DNA of 64,000 bases from Gordonia sp. ABSL11-1 (GTDB taxonomy: Bacteria; Actinomycetota; Actinomycetes; Mycobacteriales; Mycobacteriaceae), in the NCBI RefSeq assembly GCF_030315685.1, contig NZ_JASXSI010000001.1, positions 372,001 to 436,000 on the forward strand, given 5' to 3'. Position 1 is the stretch's first letter. Every line of letters begins with the position of its first letter. The notes under the pieces are model-generated. The model saw nothing but the letters and a program-made list of their open reading frames with translations, was not told the origin of the DNA and made no database searches. The translations under genes and the position numbers were made by a program. This document shows, piece after piece, positions 10,719 to 20,794 of this stretch.

Positions 10719-10865
10719 CAGACGGGCCTCACTTATCGATGATCGCGCGTGCTTCCGACGGGTCGAGTATGCCTGACGAACGACGACGACAACGCGTGCG
10801 GGCCGTGGCCCGTCGCCCACCGCCGCGTAGGCGACGCACGCAGGTAAACCCCAATCACGAAAGCT

Positions 10866-10894
10866 TTGCCGGGTTGGTCTACGCTGCGTAGTAC
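10866..10894 (+). promoter_or_regulatory. Possible ctaC promoter with a small inverted repeat
   Basis: TTGCCG (10866-10871) and TAGTAC (10889-10894) are separated by 17 nt in the divergent asnB-ctaC interval. The spacer holds CTACGC-T-GCGTAG (10879-10891), a 6-bp inverted repeat that could be an operator. The interval 10719-10988 has no convincing gene. Confidence 0.3.
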
Positions 10895-10988
10895 TAGGTG
10901 CAAGAATTGCCATGCGCGGGGTGAGATCTGTCCCGGCGCGGGCGAAGAAAGCCCTGTGCGAGTCATGTGGCATGCAACTCGGATCGAC

Positions 10989-12146
10989 ATGACGTCGAGG
11001 CCGAGCGAGCGGGAAGGCGTGAAATTGGCACACGGTGGACGACCGCGGGCGCGAGAGGCCCGTTCCGCGTCGCGGACGATCAAACAGGTCGGGGCACTCG
11101 TCGCACTCGGCATCGGTGCGCTGCTCCTGTCGGGCTGTGACGCCCGGACGGCGATGCGGTTCGGCTGGCCCGCGGGCGTGACCCCCGAGGCCAAGAAGAT
11201 GGGCGACCTGTGGACCTGGTCGGTCATCGCCGCACTGTTGATGGGCATCCTGGTGTGGGCTCTGATCTTCTGGACGATCTCGTTCCACCGCGCGAAGGCC
11301 GGCAAGGACGAGTTCCCGCGCCAGACGGCCTACAACGTGCCGCTGGAGCTCGGCTACACCGCGATCCCGTTCGTGATCATCGCGGTCCTGTTCTACTTCA
11401 CCGTCGTCGTGCAGAACGACGTCGAGAAGAAGACCTCCGATCCCAAGGTCGTCGTCGACGTCACCGCCTTCCAGTGGAACTGGAAGTTCGGGTATCGCGA
11501 CGTCGAGTTCACCGACGGGGCGCGCTACGACGGCTTCGAGCGCAACGGCAGCCCGTTCGAGCTGCAGGCCCGCAGCGAGGCAACCCACCAGGGTGAGCCG
11601 TTGCCGCTGCCGGCCGGTGGACGTGACGACGACATCCGCAATTACCTGAAGTTCAACCAGATCGAGACCGTCGGCTCGTCGACGGAGATCCCGATCCTGG
11701 TGCTGCCGACCGGCAAGCGGATCGAGTTCGACATCGCCTCCGCCGACGTCATCCACTCGTTCTGGGTCCCGGAGTTCCTGTTCAAGCGCGACGTGATGCC
11801 GTTCCCGAAGCAGAACCACTCCGACAGTCGCTTCCAGATCCAGAGCATCGATCGTGAGGGTGCGTTCGTGGGTCGCTGTGCGGAGATGTGCGGCACGTAT
11901 CACTCGATGATGAACTTCGAGGTCCGCGCCGTCAGCCCGCAGAAGTTCGACGCGTACATCAAGTACCGCGAGCAGAACCCGCAGTCGACGAATGCTCAGG
12001 CACTCGAGGCGATCTGCGAGGTGCCGAAATCGGTGACGACGGTGCCGTTCGACACACGTCGGGCCACCAACGGTGACACCCCGAAGGATCTGGGCAACGC
12101 GAACGACACGAACGTGTCGAACTGCACGGTGGGAGCCAACGGATGA
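10989..12146 (+). CDS. ctaC: Cytochrome c oxidase subunit II
   Basis: This is the CuA-bearing subunit of the aa3 oxidase. A lipobox LLLSGC follows a basic n-region, so it is probably a lipoprotein; two membrane segments follow. The CuA domain shows HSFWVPEFLFKRDVMP and GRCAEMCGTYHSMM, with both Cys and the His/Met ligands present. Compared with other oxidases it carries the actinobacterial insertion after FGYRDVEF. The start is uncertain: ATG 10989 has no RBS, GTG 11019 sits almost against GGGAAGG (11011-11017), and an in-frame TTG at 11025 has ideal spacing to it. It overlaps ctaF by ATGA. Confidence 0.95.
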   Translation: MTSRPSEREGVKLAHGGRPRAREARSASRTIKQVGALVALGIGALLLSGCDARTAMRFGWPAGVTPEAKKMGDLWTWSVIAALLMGILVWALIFWTISFHRAKAGKDEFPRQTAYNVPLELGYTAIPFVIIAVLFYFTVVVQNDVEKKTSDPKVVVDVTAFQWNWKFGYRDVEFTDGARYDGFERNGSPFELQARSEATHQGEPLPLPAGGRDDDIRNYLKFNQIETVGSSTEIPILVLPTGKRIEFDIASADVIHSFWVPEFLFKRDVMPFPKQNHSDSRFQIQSIDREGAFVGRCAEMCGTYHSMMNFEVRAVSPQKFDAYIKYREQNPQSTNAQALEAICEVPKSVTTVPFDTRRATNGDTPKDLGNANDTNVSNCTVGANG

Positions 12147-12559
12147 AAATCGAGGCACGGATCTTCGAACTTCTGACCGCGTTCTTCTTCCTCGCGGGTA
12201 TCGTCTACACGATCTGCACCGCCTTCTCGAGTCGCGGCGTCGAATGGGCCGGCGTGACCGGCATGTTCTTCAGCGGTGGACTGACCCTGATCGCGGGCAC
12301 ATACTTCCGGTTCGTCGCCCGCCGCGTCGAGATCCGTCCCGAGGACTACGAGGATGCCGAGGTCGAGGACGGCGCAGGCGAACTGGGCTTCTTCAGCCCC
12401 GGCTCCTGGTGGCCCATCGCCATCGCCGCCGGCGCCGCGATGTTCGCCGTCGGCTTCGCCACCGGCAACTTCTGGTTCGCCATCTTCTCGGCACTGGTGA
12501 TCATGGGTACCGCCGCGGGACTCGTCTTCGAGTACCACGTCGGTCCCGAGAAGCACTGA
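12143..12559 (+). CDS. ctaF: Cytochrome c oxidase polypeptide 4
   Basis: The 138-residue membrane protein with four hydrophobic segments is the actinobacterial subunit IV of the aa3 oxidase (Rv2199c type). The start MKIEARIFELLTAFFF and the internal region GELGFFSPGSWWP are typical. It is translationally coupled to ctaC through ATGA and followed by a strong hairpin. Confidence 0.95.
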   Translation: MKIEARIFELLTAFFFLAGIVYTICTAFSSRGVEWAGVTGMFFSGGLTLIAGTYFRFVARRVEIRPEDYEDAEVEDGAGELGFFSPGSWWPIAIAAGAAMFAVGFATGNFWFAIFSALVIMGTAAGLVFEYHVGPEKH

Positions 12560-12574
12560 CCGGACGAACAACTC

Positions 12575-12611
12575 ACAACAGCCGCACCCCGGATTCGGGT
12601 GCGGCTGTTGT
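12575..12611. terminator. Bidirectional terminator hairpin, ctaF / PAP2-DAGK
   Basis: A perfect 15-bp stem, 12575-12589 with 12597-12611 (left arm ACAACAGCCGCACCC), and a 7-nt loop lie between two convergent genes. The ACAACA/TGTTGT ends provide a short U-containing tract for either direction. Confidence 0.8.
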
Positions 12612-12617
12612 CCGTCG

Positions 12618-14141
12618 TCAGCGGCCGGGCCCTGGCGACGGAGCACAGACCGACAGCGCGCGATAGGCGACCCGGAACGTGGCCTCCCGATACGTTTCGC
12701 CGATCTCGCCATCGTGGGCGACGACCACCGGGTCGTCGACCGCGGAGAACGAGAACCGGGGCACCTGCATCTCGTGATAGAGCGGCGAGCGTTCGAGCCG
12801 GCCGGTGGCCAACGAGCCCAACAGCCGCGCGAGTGCGAAGCGGTGGCCCACCTCCAGGATCCGGACGTCGAGGAGCCCGTCGTCGATGCGGATGCGTCGT
12901 GACGGGGCGAAGCCCGAAGGGCGGTAGAGGGAGTTGCCTAGCAGGAACAAGGACGTCTCGATGACCCTGCCGTCCACACGGATGCGCACGGGCTTGGTCC
13001 GACGCAGCGTCGAGGTCATCGCGACCGCCGTTGCGACCGGTCGACTCAGCTTGTGCTGCAACTTCGTCCGCGTGCGAACGAAGTGTGGATAGGCTCCGAT
13101 GCTGGCTGTGTTGAGGATGACGGTCTCATCGTTCAACACCGCGACATCGACACGCCGGACTGTGCCCTCGGCGAGCGCCGCGACCGTGGCGGAGACCGTC
13201 GGGACGCTCAGATCGCGGGCGAAGTGGTTGTAGGTCCCACCCGCGAAGACGGCCAGGGGCAGATCGGCGTCCATGGCGATGCGCGCCGCCGTCGCGACGG
13301 TGCCGTCGCCGCCCGCGACAGCGAGGACCTCGGCGCTCGCGGCCGCATCCTGCAGGTGGGTCTCGATGTCGTCGCCGTCACCGACCTCGACGATCTCGGT
13401 GTCGGGCAGCGAGCTGCGCACCTCGTCGAGCACCCGCGCTCCGGTACCCGATCCGGACGCCGGATTGACCACCAGGACGACGCCGGCGCCCCGGGGTCGT
13501 GGTGTGGCCGGGACGACGCTGGGGGAGGGGACCGCGACGCTGTGCTCGGTGATCGGCGGGACGAGTCGCGCACCGATCACCGCGATGGACGCACCGATGC
13601 CGAGTCCGGCGATCACGTCGCCGGGATAGTGCGCCCCGGTGGCGATCCGCGACAGCCCGACCAAGCCCGCGAGCCCGCCCAGCATCAGCCCTGTCGGACC
13701 GTGCTCGATGCCTGCGCCGAGGGCGAACGCCGCGGCGCTGGCGGAGTGGCCGGACGGCAACGAGTTCGAGGTCGGTAGCCGTCTGCTGCGCCGTTCCAGC
13801 GGCACGGATGTCGCCGTCGGCCGGGCGCGATCACGGACTCGTTTGGCGAACTGATTGGTGACGAGGCTGGTGACCGCCAACGTCACCACACCGCGGCCCG
13901 CGGCCCGCTGCAGCGCCGGACGGCCGCTCAGGGCCATGCCGCCCGCGATGGCGAACCAGAGCTTCGAATGGTCGGCGGCACGGGACAGACGGGGCATCGT
14001 CGCATCGAGGGCAGGGGAGTCGGAGCGTGCGATCGTGGCGAAGATCTCCGCGTCGAGTGTGCCGAGACCGCGCGTGATCTGGCGTAAACCTGAAGAGTCC
14101 CAGGCGAATCGGTCGGGCAGTGAGCGGCGGGGTGATCTCAT
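12618..14141 (-). CDS. PAP2 phosphatase-diacylglycerol kinase fusion protein
   Basis: The 507-residue protein joins two lipid enzymes. The N-terminal half is a PAP2-type phosphatase with the three phosphatase motifs KRVRDRARP, SLPSGHSAS and SRIATGAHYPGD, set among membrane segments. The C-terminal half is a DAGK catalytic domain with VVNPASGSG and the nucleotide loop AVAGGDGTVATAA. The fusion could interconvert phosphatidate and diacylglycerol or act on sphingoid or polyprenyl phosphates; the substrate is unknown. It sits alone between the ctaC-ctaF and qcr operons. No close mycobacterial neighbour is expected at this place, so it may be a lineage-specific insertion. Confidence 0.85.
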   Translation of the reverse strand: MRSPRRSLPDRFAWDSSGLRQITRGLGTLDAEIFATIARSDSPALDATMPRLSRAADHSKLWFAIAGGMALSGRPALQRAAGRGVVTLAVTSLVTNQFAKRVRDRARPTATSVPLERRSRRLPTSNSLPSGHSASAAAFALGAGIEHGPTGLMLGGLAGLVGLSRIATGAHYPGDVIAGLGIGASIAVIGARLVPPITEHSVAVPSPSVVPATPRPRGAGVVLVVNPASGSGTGARVLDEVRSSLPDTEIVEVGDGDDIETHLQDAAASAEVLAVAGGDGTVATAARIAMDADLPLAVFAGGTYNHFARDLSVPTVSATVAALAEGTVRRVDVAVLNDETVILNTASIGAYPHFVRTRTKLQHKLSRPVATAVAMTSTLRRTKPVRIRVDGRVIETSLFLLGNSLYRPSGFAPSRRIRIDDGLLDVRILEVGHRFALARLLGSLATGRLERSPLYHEMQVPRFSFSAVDDPVVVAHDGEIGETYREATFRVAYRALSVCAPSPGPGR

Positions 14142-14216
14142 TGATCCGATCCTAGTGTCCCCGGAGGTTCACGCGCCGACACGAGCACGGATGCGACGAG
14201 CCGATGCGACGAAACG

Positions 14217-14257
14217 CAGATCGGCCGCCGTCGCGGTGTGCGACGGCGGCCGATCTG
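14217..14257 (-). terminator. Terminator of the ctaE-qcrCAB operon
   Basis: A perfect 18-bp stem (14217-14234 with 14240-14257) and a 5-nt loop GGTGT lie just downstream of qcrB. On the minus strand it is followed by CGTTTCGTCGC, only weakly U-rich. Confidence 0.75.
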
Positions 14258-14280
14258 TGAAGAGATGACCTCCAGCCGGA

Positions 14281-15900
14281 TCAGCTCATCGGGTCTCCAC
14301 CCTTGGCCTGCAACTCGCGGAGGGCCTTCTTCTCGGCCTTCTCGATCTCGTGCTCGCGTTCGATGTTGCGCTCCTGCTGCTCCGGCGGGTCCTCGAGGAG
14401 GATCGAGCCGGTACCGGGAGCGCCGGCCGAACCGAGTTTGTTCATCCGCTTCGGCAGCGCCGCGCCCTCGTAGGGGAGCGGGATCGGGTGACCGTGGTCG
14501 TCGACCGGGCCGAGCGGCTGGTGGATCTCGATGTACTCACCCTGCGGCAGTCGCTTGATGATGCCGGTCTCGATGCCGTGCTCGAGGACCGCGCGGTCGC
14601 TGCGCTGCAGTGCCAGTGCCCACCGGTAGGCAATGAAGTAGGCCAGCGGCGGCACCACGATCAGGCCGATGCGGCCCATCCACGTCGTCGCGTTGAGCGA
14701 GATGTGGAACTTCAGCGCGATGACGTCGTTCATGCAGGACAACGTCAGGATGATGTAGAACGACAGCGCCATGGCACCGATCGCGGTACGGACCGGCACG
14801 TCACGCGGACGCTGCAGCAGGTTGTGGTGCGCGTCGTCGCCGGTGAGGCGTTTCTCGATCCACGGGTAGGCGAACATCACCGTGAACATGATGGTGATGA
14901 CCACGACCACCCAGAAGATCGCCGGGATCGTGTAATTGCCGAGATAGAGCTCCCACGCAGGCATCAGGCGGGCAAGGCCGTCCGTCCACATCATGTAGAT
15001 GTCCGGCTGCGAGCCTGCCGACACGTGTGCGGGATTGTACGGTCCGAGCACCCAGACCGGGTTGATCTGGAAGATGCCCGCCATGATGGCCAGCACACCG
15101 GTGGTGATCGCGAAGAACGCACCCGACTTCACCGCGAACACCGGCAGGATGCGCACGCCGACGACGTTCTTCTCGGTGCGGCCCGGCCCGGGGAACTGGG
15201 TGTGCTTCTGATACCAGACCAGCGCGAGGTGCGCGCCGATCAACGCCAGGATGATGCCCGGGAACAGCAGGATGTGCATCACGTACAGGCGCGGGATGAT
15301 GATGTCGCCGGGGAACTGTCCACCGAACAGCGCCCAGTGGATCCAGGTGCCGATCAGCGGGATGCCGAGCACGATGCCGCTCATCGCGGCGCGGACGCCG
15401 GTACCCGAGAGCAGGTCGTCGGGAAGCGAGTAGCCGAAGAAGCCCTCGAACATGGCCAGGATCAGCAGCAGGCAGCCGATGATCCAGTTGGCCTCACGCG
15501 GGCGGCGGAACGCGCCGGTGAAGAAGATGCGCGCCATGTGCACGATGATCGACGCGGCGAACAGCAGCGCGGCCCAGTGGTGGATCTGGCGGACGAACAG
15601 GCCGCCACGTACCTCGAACGAGATGTTCAGGGTGGTCTCGTAGGCGCGCGTCATCATCACACCGTTGAGCGGCTGGTAGGCACCGTCGTAGACGACCTCG
15701 CTCATCGACGGATCGAAGAACAGGGTCAGGTAGACACCGGACACCAGCAGGATGATGAAGCTGTACAGCGCGATCTCACCCAGCAGGAACGACCAGTGGG
15801 TGGGGAACACCTTGTTGATCTGCCGCCGGATGCCCGGAGACAGGTGATAGCGCGAGTCGACCTCTTCGGCCTGCGTCGCGAGACGGTCGGCGATGGTCAT
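14281..15900 (-). CDS. qcrB: Cytochrome bc1 complex cytochrome b subunit
   Basis: The 539-residue diheme cytochrome b oxidises menaquinol in the bc1-aa3 supercomplex. Eight or more membrane segments are visible, with heme-ligand regions [14 protein letters not shown] and LRRVAAP-like loops absent, and the Q-site motif PEWY replaced by the actinobacterial [10 protein letters not shown]. The long hydrophilic C-terminal extension (about 120 residues) is typical of actinobacterial QcrB. The ATG overlaps the qcrA stop (ATGA). It is the target class of Q203-type inhibitors in mycobacteria (family knowledge). Confidence 0.96.
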   Translation of the reverse strand: MTIADRLATQAEEVDSRYHLSPGIRRQINKVFPTHWSFLLGEIALYSFIILLVSGVYLTLFFDPSMSEVVYDGAYQPLNGVMMTRAYETTLNISFEVRGGLFVRQIHHWAALLFAASIIVHMARIFFTGAFRRPREANWIIGCLLLILAMFEGFFGYSLPDDLLSGTGVRAAMSGIVLGIPLIGTWIHWALFGGQFPGDIIIPRLYVMHILLFPGIILALIGAHLALVWYQKHTQFPGPGRTEKNVVGVRILPVFAVKSGAFFAITTGVLAIMAGIFQINPVWVLGPYNPAHVSAGSQPDIYMMWTDGLARLMPAWELYLGNYTIPAIFWVVVVITIMFTVMFAYPWIEKRLTGDDAHHNLLQRPRDVPVRTAIGAMALSFYIILTLSCMNDVIALKFHISLNATTWMGRIGLIVVPPLAYFIAYRWALALQRSDRAVLEHGIETGIIKRLPQGEYIEIHQPLGPVDDHGHPIPLPYEGAALPKRMNKLGSAGAPGTGSILLEDPPEQQERNIEREHEIEKAEKKALRELQAKGGDPMS

Positions 15901-17057
15901 GATCTACGCTCCCAGAATGCCGGTCCGACGGGTTCGATGTAGTCGCCTGCGGCGACCATGTATCCCTGATTGTTCACCGTGATCGGCAACTGTGCCAGTG
16001 CCCGCGCAGCCGGACCGAAGACCGGTTTCGCGTACTCCAGGGCATCGAACTGCGATTGGTGGCAGGGGCAGAGGATGCGGTTGGTGCGCTGCTCGTAGAG
16101 AGACGTGGGGCAACCGAGGTGGCTGCACACCTTCGTGTAAGCGAAATAGTCGCCGTAGTTGAAGCTCTCCTGGCCCTTGCGCTTGATCGCACGGGCCGCG
16201 TCCTCGGGACGTAGACGGATGAGCATCACGGGGTTGCTGACGTAGCGCAGACTCTCGATCAGCTTGTGACGGGACTCCTCGGTCTCGCCGTAACCGTCGG
16301 AGACGCGCCACGGGAAGACGGTCTCCATCGCGCCGGCGTCGAGATCCTCCGGACGCACGAGGGCTACCTGATACGGATTGCCCGTGTCGCGACGCAGGAA
16401 GACGGTCTCGTTGGGGTTGTCCGCCGGGTTGTGGATGGGGGACCAGCCGGTGTGCCACAGCGGTGCGTCCTCACGCTGCGCCCACGGGTTCTTGATGAAC
16501 CCTCCGAGGCCGGCGATGAGACCGGTGAACGCGAACGCACCAAGACCGAAGGCCGCCGAACCGAGGATCATCTTGCGGCGCGGCAGGGTGGAGGTGGTGA
16601 GCGAGTCGCCCAGCTCGGCGACGATGGTCTTCTTGTCGACGTCGGCCGACCCGCCGTCGTGGCGGTCCTGGACCGAGATCTCCGCCGGGATGAACTTCTT
16701 GGTGAACAGCACCATGCCGATGCCGATCGACAGCACCGACAGGCCGAAGGTGACACCCAGCAGCGGGGTGTTCATCGTGTAGCGCCAGTAGTCGACGGAG
16801 TCGGGGAGCGCGAACTCCCAGTGATTCCAGATGAAGATCACGAAGCACGCGAGGGCGGAGATGCCCGCGATGGTGAACCAGATCGCGACCTGGCGTTCGG
16901 CGCGCTTCTCGACACCGGTCCCCGGCTCGGGGAATCGCTCGGCGCGGTGGATGATCTCCACACCGTCGAGGTTGGTACCGAGCTTGACCAGATCCTGTTT
17001 GCTCATCTGGTCGAGGTCGTCCTTCGACGGAACGTCTTTACCGTCGTTTGCACTCAT
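15897..17057 (-). CDS. qcrA: Cytochrome bc1 complex Rieske iron-sulfur subunit
   Basis: The 386-residue protein has three N-terminal membrane segments, typical of actinobacterial QcrA, and a C-terminal Rieske domain. Both ligand boxes are intact: CSHLGC at residues 311-316 and CPCHQS at 330-335, giving C311, H313, C330 and H333 as 2Fe-2S ligands and C316/C332 for the disulfide. The start is the ATG at 17057, overlapping the qcrC stop (ATGA); the frame is open upstream but covers the qcrC C-terminus. Confidence 0.96.
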   Translation of the reverse strand: MSANDGKDVPSKDDLDQMSKQDLVKLGTNLDGVEIIHRAERFPEPGTGVEKRAERQVAIWFTIAGISALACFVIFIWNHWEFALPDSVDYWRYTMNTPLLGVTFGLSVLSIGIGMVLFTKKFIPAEISVQDRHDGGSADVDKKTIVAELGDSLTTSTLPRRKMILGSAAFGLGAFAFTGLIAGLGGFIKNPWAQREDAPLWHTGWSPIHNPADNPNETVFLRRDTGNPYQVALVRPEDLDAGAMETVFPWRVSDGYGETEESRHKLIESLRYVSNPVMLIRLRPEDAARAIKRKGQESFNYGDYFAYTKVCSHLGCPTSLYEQRTNRILCPCHQSQFDALEYAKPVFGPAARALAQLPITVNNQGYMVAAGDYIEPVGPAFWERRS

Positions 17058-17986
17058 TGCCGTGATCCCATCCACATGGCGCCGGCGACGATCGCCGTGA
17101 CGCCGAGAGCCCACATGACCATGCCCTCGCTGACCGGGCCGAATCCGCCGAGCGAGAAGCCGCCCTGCGGCTTGGACTCGGTGACGTACTTGATGAAGCC
17201 GATGATGTCCTTCTTCTCCTCCAGCGACAGCTGGCGGTTGGAGAACTTCGGCATGTTCTGCGGTCCGGTGAGCATCGCCGTGTAGATCTGCTGCTCGTGG
17301 ACATCGTCGAGCTGCGGGGCGTACTTACCCGACGACAGTGCGCCGCCGCGGCCGGTGAAGTTGTGACAGGACGCGCAGTTGAGGCGGAAGAGCTCGCTAC
17401 CGCGTCCGAGATTCTTGCCGCGCAGCGACTCCTGTGCGAGGACGGGCAGGCCGTCCTCCATCTTGACCGAGCCGTCGGCGTTGCGCTCGTAGATGACCTG
17501 TGGTCCGCCACCCTCGGACTGGATGTAAGCGCCGAGCTGGTCGATCTGGGCCTTGGTGAACTTCGGAGGCTTCCGCGCGGCCTGGGCCTCGCCGCGGGCC
17601 GCGGGCATACGGCCCGTGGACACCTGGAAGTAGACGGCTGCGTCACCGACACCGAGCAGCGCCGGACCGCGGTCGGCGACACCCTGCAGGTTGGCGCCGT
17701 GACAGGTGATGCAGGAGGTTTCGTAGAGCCTCTTGCCGTCGCTGATCAGGGCCGCGTTCGATTCGTCGGCGACGGCGACCTGGGGCTTCGGCGTCAGGAT
17801 CGACGCGAGGACGCCGGCGGTCAGCAGGCCGACGAGCAGCAGCAGGGTGCCGCTGGCGCGGCGACGCATCTTGCGTCGTGACTTCGTCTTGCGCGCCGAG
17901 GTGGGCCGATCCGACGTGGGGACACCGGTGTCCTGCGTGGCGTCCACGTCGTCGCTATCCGACGGTCGCGGTGGAGATGAACTCAT
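17054..17986 (-). CDS. qcrC: Cytochrome bc1 complex diheme cytochrome c subunit
   Basis: This 310-residue membrane-anchored cytochrome carries electrons directly from bc1 to aa3 oxidase, replacing a soluble cytochrome c. Two heme c sites are present, CITCH at residues 92-96 and CASCH at 204-208. A hydrophobic N-terminal anchor follows a basic stretch around residue 45, and a C-terminal membrane helix ends the protein. It has a longer Ser/Asp/Thr-rich cytoplasmic N-terminus than the ~280-residue mycobacterial protein. The start ATG has AGAGAG about 8 nt upstream. Confidence 0.95.
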   Translation of the reverse strand: MSSSPPRPSDSDDVDATQDTGVPTSDRPTSARKTKSRRKMRRRASGTLLLLVGLLTAGVLASILTPKPQVAVADESNAALISDGKRLYETSCITCHGANLQGVADRGPALLGVGDAAVYFQVSTGRMPAARGEAQAARKPPKFTKAQIDQLGAYIQSEGGGPQVIYERNADGSVKMEDGLPVLAQESLRGKNLGRGSELFRLNCASCHNFTGRGGALSSGKYAPQLDDVHEQQIYTAMLTGPQNMPKFSNRQLSLEEKKDIIGFIKYVTESKPQGGFSLGGFGPVSEGMVMWALGVTAIVAGAMWMGSRQ

Positions 17987-18043
17987 CTGTGACTCTCTAC
18001 TAAGCGGACGGACTGTTGTGCAGGTAGCTGCCGGGCGGGCGAG

Positions 18044-18655
18044 CTACCTGATGAAGTAGATGGTGACGAAGAGACCGATCCAGACGATGTCGACGAAGTG
18101 CCAGTAGTACGACACCACGATGGCAGCCGTGGCCTGCGCCGGAGTGAACTTGGACAGCTTGGTGCGGATCAACAGGAAAATGAAGGCCACGAGACCGCCG
18201 ATGACGTGCAGGCCGTGGAAGCCGGTCGCCATGTAGAACACGGAGCCGTATGCGCTAGAGCTGAGCGTCGTGCCCTCGTGCACCAGGTGGTAGTACTCGT
18301 ACGCCTGGCCGGCGACGAAGAACGCACCCATGAAGAAGGTCAGCAGATACCACCGACGCAGACCGAACACGTCACCACGCTCCGCGGCGAACACACCCAT
18401 CTGACATGTCACCGACGACAGGATGAGGACCGTCGTCACCGGGATGGCCAATGTCAGGTTCAGCTCGGTCGGCTCGGGCGGCCAACCCACAGAGGAGTTG
18501 GCGCGCGCGACGAAGTACATCGCGAACAGCCCAGCGAAGAACATGAGCTCACTGGACAGCCACACGATGGTGCCGACGCTGACCATGTTGGGCCGGTTCA
18601 GCGAGTGCACGCGCGAGGTGATGGCTGTTCCTGAGGTACCTACAGCGCTAGTCAC
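18044..18655 (-). CDS. ctaE: Cytochrome c oxidase subunit III
   Basis: The 203-residue protein has five membrane segments of the short actinobacterial subunit III. Signatures are [18 protein letters not shown] at about residue 31, [19 protein letters not shown] and the terminal [15 protein letters not shown]. The start is a GTG. It heads the ctaE-qcrCAB operon; 57 bp separate it from qcrC. Confidence 0.96.
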   Translation of the reverse strand: MTSAVGTSGTAITSRVHSLNRPNMVSVGTIVWLSSELMFFAGLFAMYFVARANSSVGWPPEPTELNLTLAIPVTTVLILSSVTCQMGVFAAERGDVFGLRRWYLLTFFMGAFFVAGQAYEYYHLVHEGTTLSSSAYGSVFYMATGFHGLHVIGGLVAFIFLLIRTKLSKFTPAQATAAIVVSYYWHFVDIVWIGLFVTIYFIR

Positions 18656-18706
18656 AAAGTGAAGTATGACGGTTCGTAGTAAGCGCTGACCACTTGGGTC
18701 TCGAAA

Positions 18707-19297
18707 TTGACCGAACTATTTCTCCCGACCCAGGTGGCGGCGCTGCGGACGTCGTCGTCGGCGTGTCTGCGCGCGTGGTTTCCTGGGTGGGTGAACGACG
18801 AGGGATACGTGCCCGGGAGACCGGGTTCGGCACCCCGTGACCTCAACGGGCGGCCGGTGCGCGCGGGGCGCTGGGATCGTCTGCGACAACGACTTCGGGG
18901 CCACGGGGCGGACGAGCCGATCGTCGTCGGCGACCCCGGACTGGTCGTCGTCGCCGAGTCCGACGACGAGGCGGCGGCCAGTTCGACGGTGCTGGCCGCG
19001 TCCGACTGGCGTCCCGAGGAGGAGGTGGTGTTGCGACATGTGCTGCTCATCCCGCGCGACCGGGCCGACGACGCCGCCGCGACAGGAGGTCTCGACGGGT
19101 ACGAGCGGGTCGACGACGAGTCGGTGTCGGTGTCCGCGCCGGAGCCGGACATCGAGGTCGTGATCCTGGCCCGCGGCCAGCTCCTCGACGCGGTCCACCT
19201 GTCGCAGGAGCGTTCTCGGATGGCGAGTCTGGGCTCGCGCCACGGTGGTGTCGTCGTCCGGTGGCAGGTGCTGCAGCGACCGGTGGAGCGCCGATGA
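18707..19297 (+). CDS. Hypothetical protein upstream of trpD
   Basis: I do not recognise a family. The soluble, acidic protein of up to 196 residues shows a hydrophobic strand [19 protein letters not shown], then [15 protein letters not shown] and a C-terminal [11 protein letters not shown], suggesting a small alpha/beta fold. The start is uncertain: TTG 18707 gives the full length, GTG 18734 or GTG 18791 (before [11 protein letters not shown]) are alternatives. It is divergent from ctaE and its stop is 25 bp before trpD. The frame and codon use look like those of a real gene, but nothing shows its role. Confidence 0.6.
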   Translation: MTELFLPTQVAALRTSSSACLRAWFPGWVNDEGYVPGRPGSAPRDLNGRPVRAGRWDRLRQRLRGHGADEPIVVGDPGLVVVAESDDEAAASSTVLAASDWRPEEEVVLRHVLLIPRDRADDAAATGGLDGYERVDDESVSVSAPEPDIEVVILARGQLLDAVHLSQERSRMASLGSRHGGVVVRWQVLQRPVERR

Positions 19298-19309
19298 CGG
19301 CGCGACCAC

Positions 19310-19315
19310 TACTGT
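19310..19315 (+). promoter_or_regulatory. Putative -10 element for leaderless trpD mRNA
   Basis: TACTGT lies 7 nt before the trpD GTG, between the upstream stop and the start codon, with no Shine-Dalgarno sequence. Transcription would begin on the start codon. Confidence 0.5.
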
Positions 19316-19322
19316 CTTGACC

Positions 19323-20396
19323 GTGAGCAGCTCAGACACCTCCTCTCTCACCTGGCCGCAGATCCTCGGTCGCGTCACCGACGGCATCGATCTGACCGTC
19401 GAGGAAGCGTCCTGGGCGATGAACGAGATCATGGGCGACGCCGCCACCGGTGCGCAGATCGCCGCATTCGGCGTCGGCGTGAAGATGAAGGGCGCCGCCC
19501 CGGCGGAGTTGCGGGGGCTGGCCGCCGCGATGATCGATCACGCGACCCTGGTGGACGTGTCGGGTCCGGCCGTCGACGTCGTCGGTACCGGGGGCGATCG
19601 GTCGCACACCGTCAACATCTCGACCATGACCTCGATCGTGATCGCTGCAGCCGGGATTCCGGTGGTGAAGCACGGCAACCGGGCGGCGTCGTCGAAGAGT
19701 GGTGGTGCGGACGTCCTCGAGGCCCTCGGCGTCGCGATCTCCCTCGGCGCACCCGATGTCGAGCGGTGTGTGGAGGAGGTCGGGATCGGCTTCTGCTTCG
19801 CGCCGGTCTTCCACCCCGCCTTCCGGTTCACGGGTCCACCCCGCAGTCAGATCGGCATCCCGACAGTCTTCAATGTGCTCGGCCCGCTGACCAACCCGGC
19901 CCGACCGCAACGCGGGCTCATCGGCTGCGCCTTCGTCGATCTCGCGCCCGTGCTCGCGCAGGCGTTTGCCGACCGCGGCAACGCGGTGCTCGTGGTCCGT
20001 GGCGACGACGGCCTCGACGAACTGACGACCACCACGACGTCCACCGTGTGGCAGGTGATCGACGGGACGGTGACCCGACTCTCGCTCGATCCGACGGCCG
20101 TCGGCATCGACACCGTCGAACTGGCCGCTCTGCAGGGCGGCGACGCGACCGTGAACGCGGCCATCGCACGCGATCTCCTCGCCGGGGCCGTCGGCCCCGT
20201 CCGGGACGCGGTCCTGCTGAACGCCGCGGGCGCGATCGTCGCCTTCGAACAGACCGCACCGATGTCCGACGCCGGACTCGCCGAGGCGATGCGTGCGGCC
20301 ATGCAGCGGGCGGCCCGGGTCATCGACGACGGTCGGGCCGCGCGCGTATTGGATCGTTGGGCGGCACTGAGCACACAGCTCTCCGCTGCGCGCTGA
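19323..20396 (+). CDS. trpD: Anthranilate phosphoribosyltransferase
   Basis: The 357-residue enzyme attaches the PRPP ribosyl group to anthranilate, the second step of tryptophan synthesis. Motifs are VVGTGGDRSHTVNIST (PRPP loop) around residue 85, KHGNRAASSKSGGADVLEALG, and NVLGPLTNPARPQRGLIG. It stands apart from other trp genes, as in mycobacteria. The start at GTG 19323 is supported by the -10 hexamer 7 nt upstream. The stop is 24 bp from the convergent Lrp-type gene. Confidence 0.96.
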   Translation: MSSSDTSSLTWPQILGRVTDGIDLTVEEASWAMNEIMGDAATGAQIAAFGVGVKMKGAAPAELRGLAAAMIDHATLVDVSGPAVDVVGTGGDRSHTVNISTMTSIVIAAAGIPVVKHGNRAASSKSGGADVLEALGVAISLGAPDVERCVEEVGIGFCFAPVFHPAFRFTGPPRSQIGIPTVFNVLGPLTNPARPQRGLIGCAFVDLAPVLAQAFADRGNAVLVVRGDDGLDELTTTTTSTVWQVIDGTVTRLSLDPTAVGIDTVELAALQGGDATVNAAIARDLLAGAVGPVRDAVLLNAAGAIVAFEQTAPMSDAGLAEAMRAAMQRAARVIDDGRAARVLDRWAALSTQLSAAR

Positions 20397-20420
20397 CCCG
20401 CCGTCACCGTCGGGGGTGGG

Positions 20421-20699
20421 TCACTCCTCGCCGATCGAGAACCCGCCTTCGACATCGGAACTGGAGTAGCTGCGGAACGCGATGTGGGTCGCGCTGTGCG
20501 TCACCCCCGGGAGCCGGTTGATCTTGTCGGTCACCACGTCGGCTATCTGCTCGTGGTCGCGCACCTTGATCTTCGCGATCAGGTCGACGTCGCCGGCACA
20601 TGAGTACACCTCGGACACCCCGGGGATGTCGGCGACGGCCTGCGCGGTCTCCGGGATCTGGTGGACATCGGCGTGGATCAGGACGATGGCGGTGATCAT
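20421..20699 (-). CDS. Stand-alone Lrp/AsnC ligand-binding (RAM) domain protein
   Basis: The 92-residue protein consists only of the alpha/beta sandwich of Lrp/AsnC regulators: MITAIVLIHADV, GVSEVYSCAGDVDLIAKIKV and THIAFRSYSS. The DNA-binding helix-turn-helix is absent. Such stand-alone domains form oligomers and bind small ligands, often amino acids. It lies beside trpD, which is suggestive but no evidence of a link. A -10 hexamer lies 7 nt before the ATG. Confidence 0.9.
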   Translation of the reverse strand: MITAIVLIHADVHQIPETAQAVADIPGVSEVYSCAGDVDLIAKIKVRDHEQIADVVTDKINRLPGVTHSATHIAFRSYSSSDVEGGFSIGEE

Positions 20700-20706
20700 G
20701 GTTGTC

Positions 20707-20712
20707 ACAGTA
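20707..20712 (-). promoter_or_regulatory. Putative -10 element for the leaderless Lrp-domain gene
   Basis: On the minus strand TACTGT is followed by GACAACC (7 nt) and the ATG, with no ribosome site. Confidence 0.5.
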
Positions 20713-20794
20713 GTGCTCGCGCCACGGCCATCGGGCGCACCGACGCGTCGACCCCGCCGCGGCGCGCGGCGCATCCGGCGAGCCGCGACCACGC

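Noticed and set aside
10719..12158. Upstream extension of the asnB frame
   Set aside because: The glutaminase needs Cys at position 2, which fixes the start at 10718; the extension is antisense to ctaC and ctaF.
14190..14216. Two copies of GATGCGACGA before the qcr terminator
   Set aside because: A 10-bp repeat in high-GC DNA is not unusual and has no clear role.
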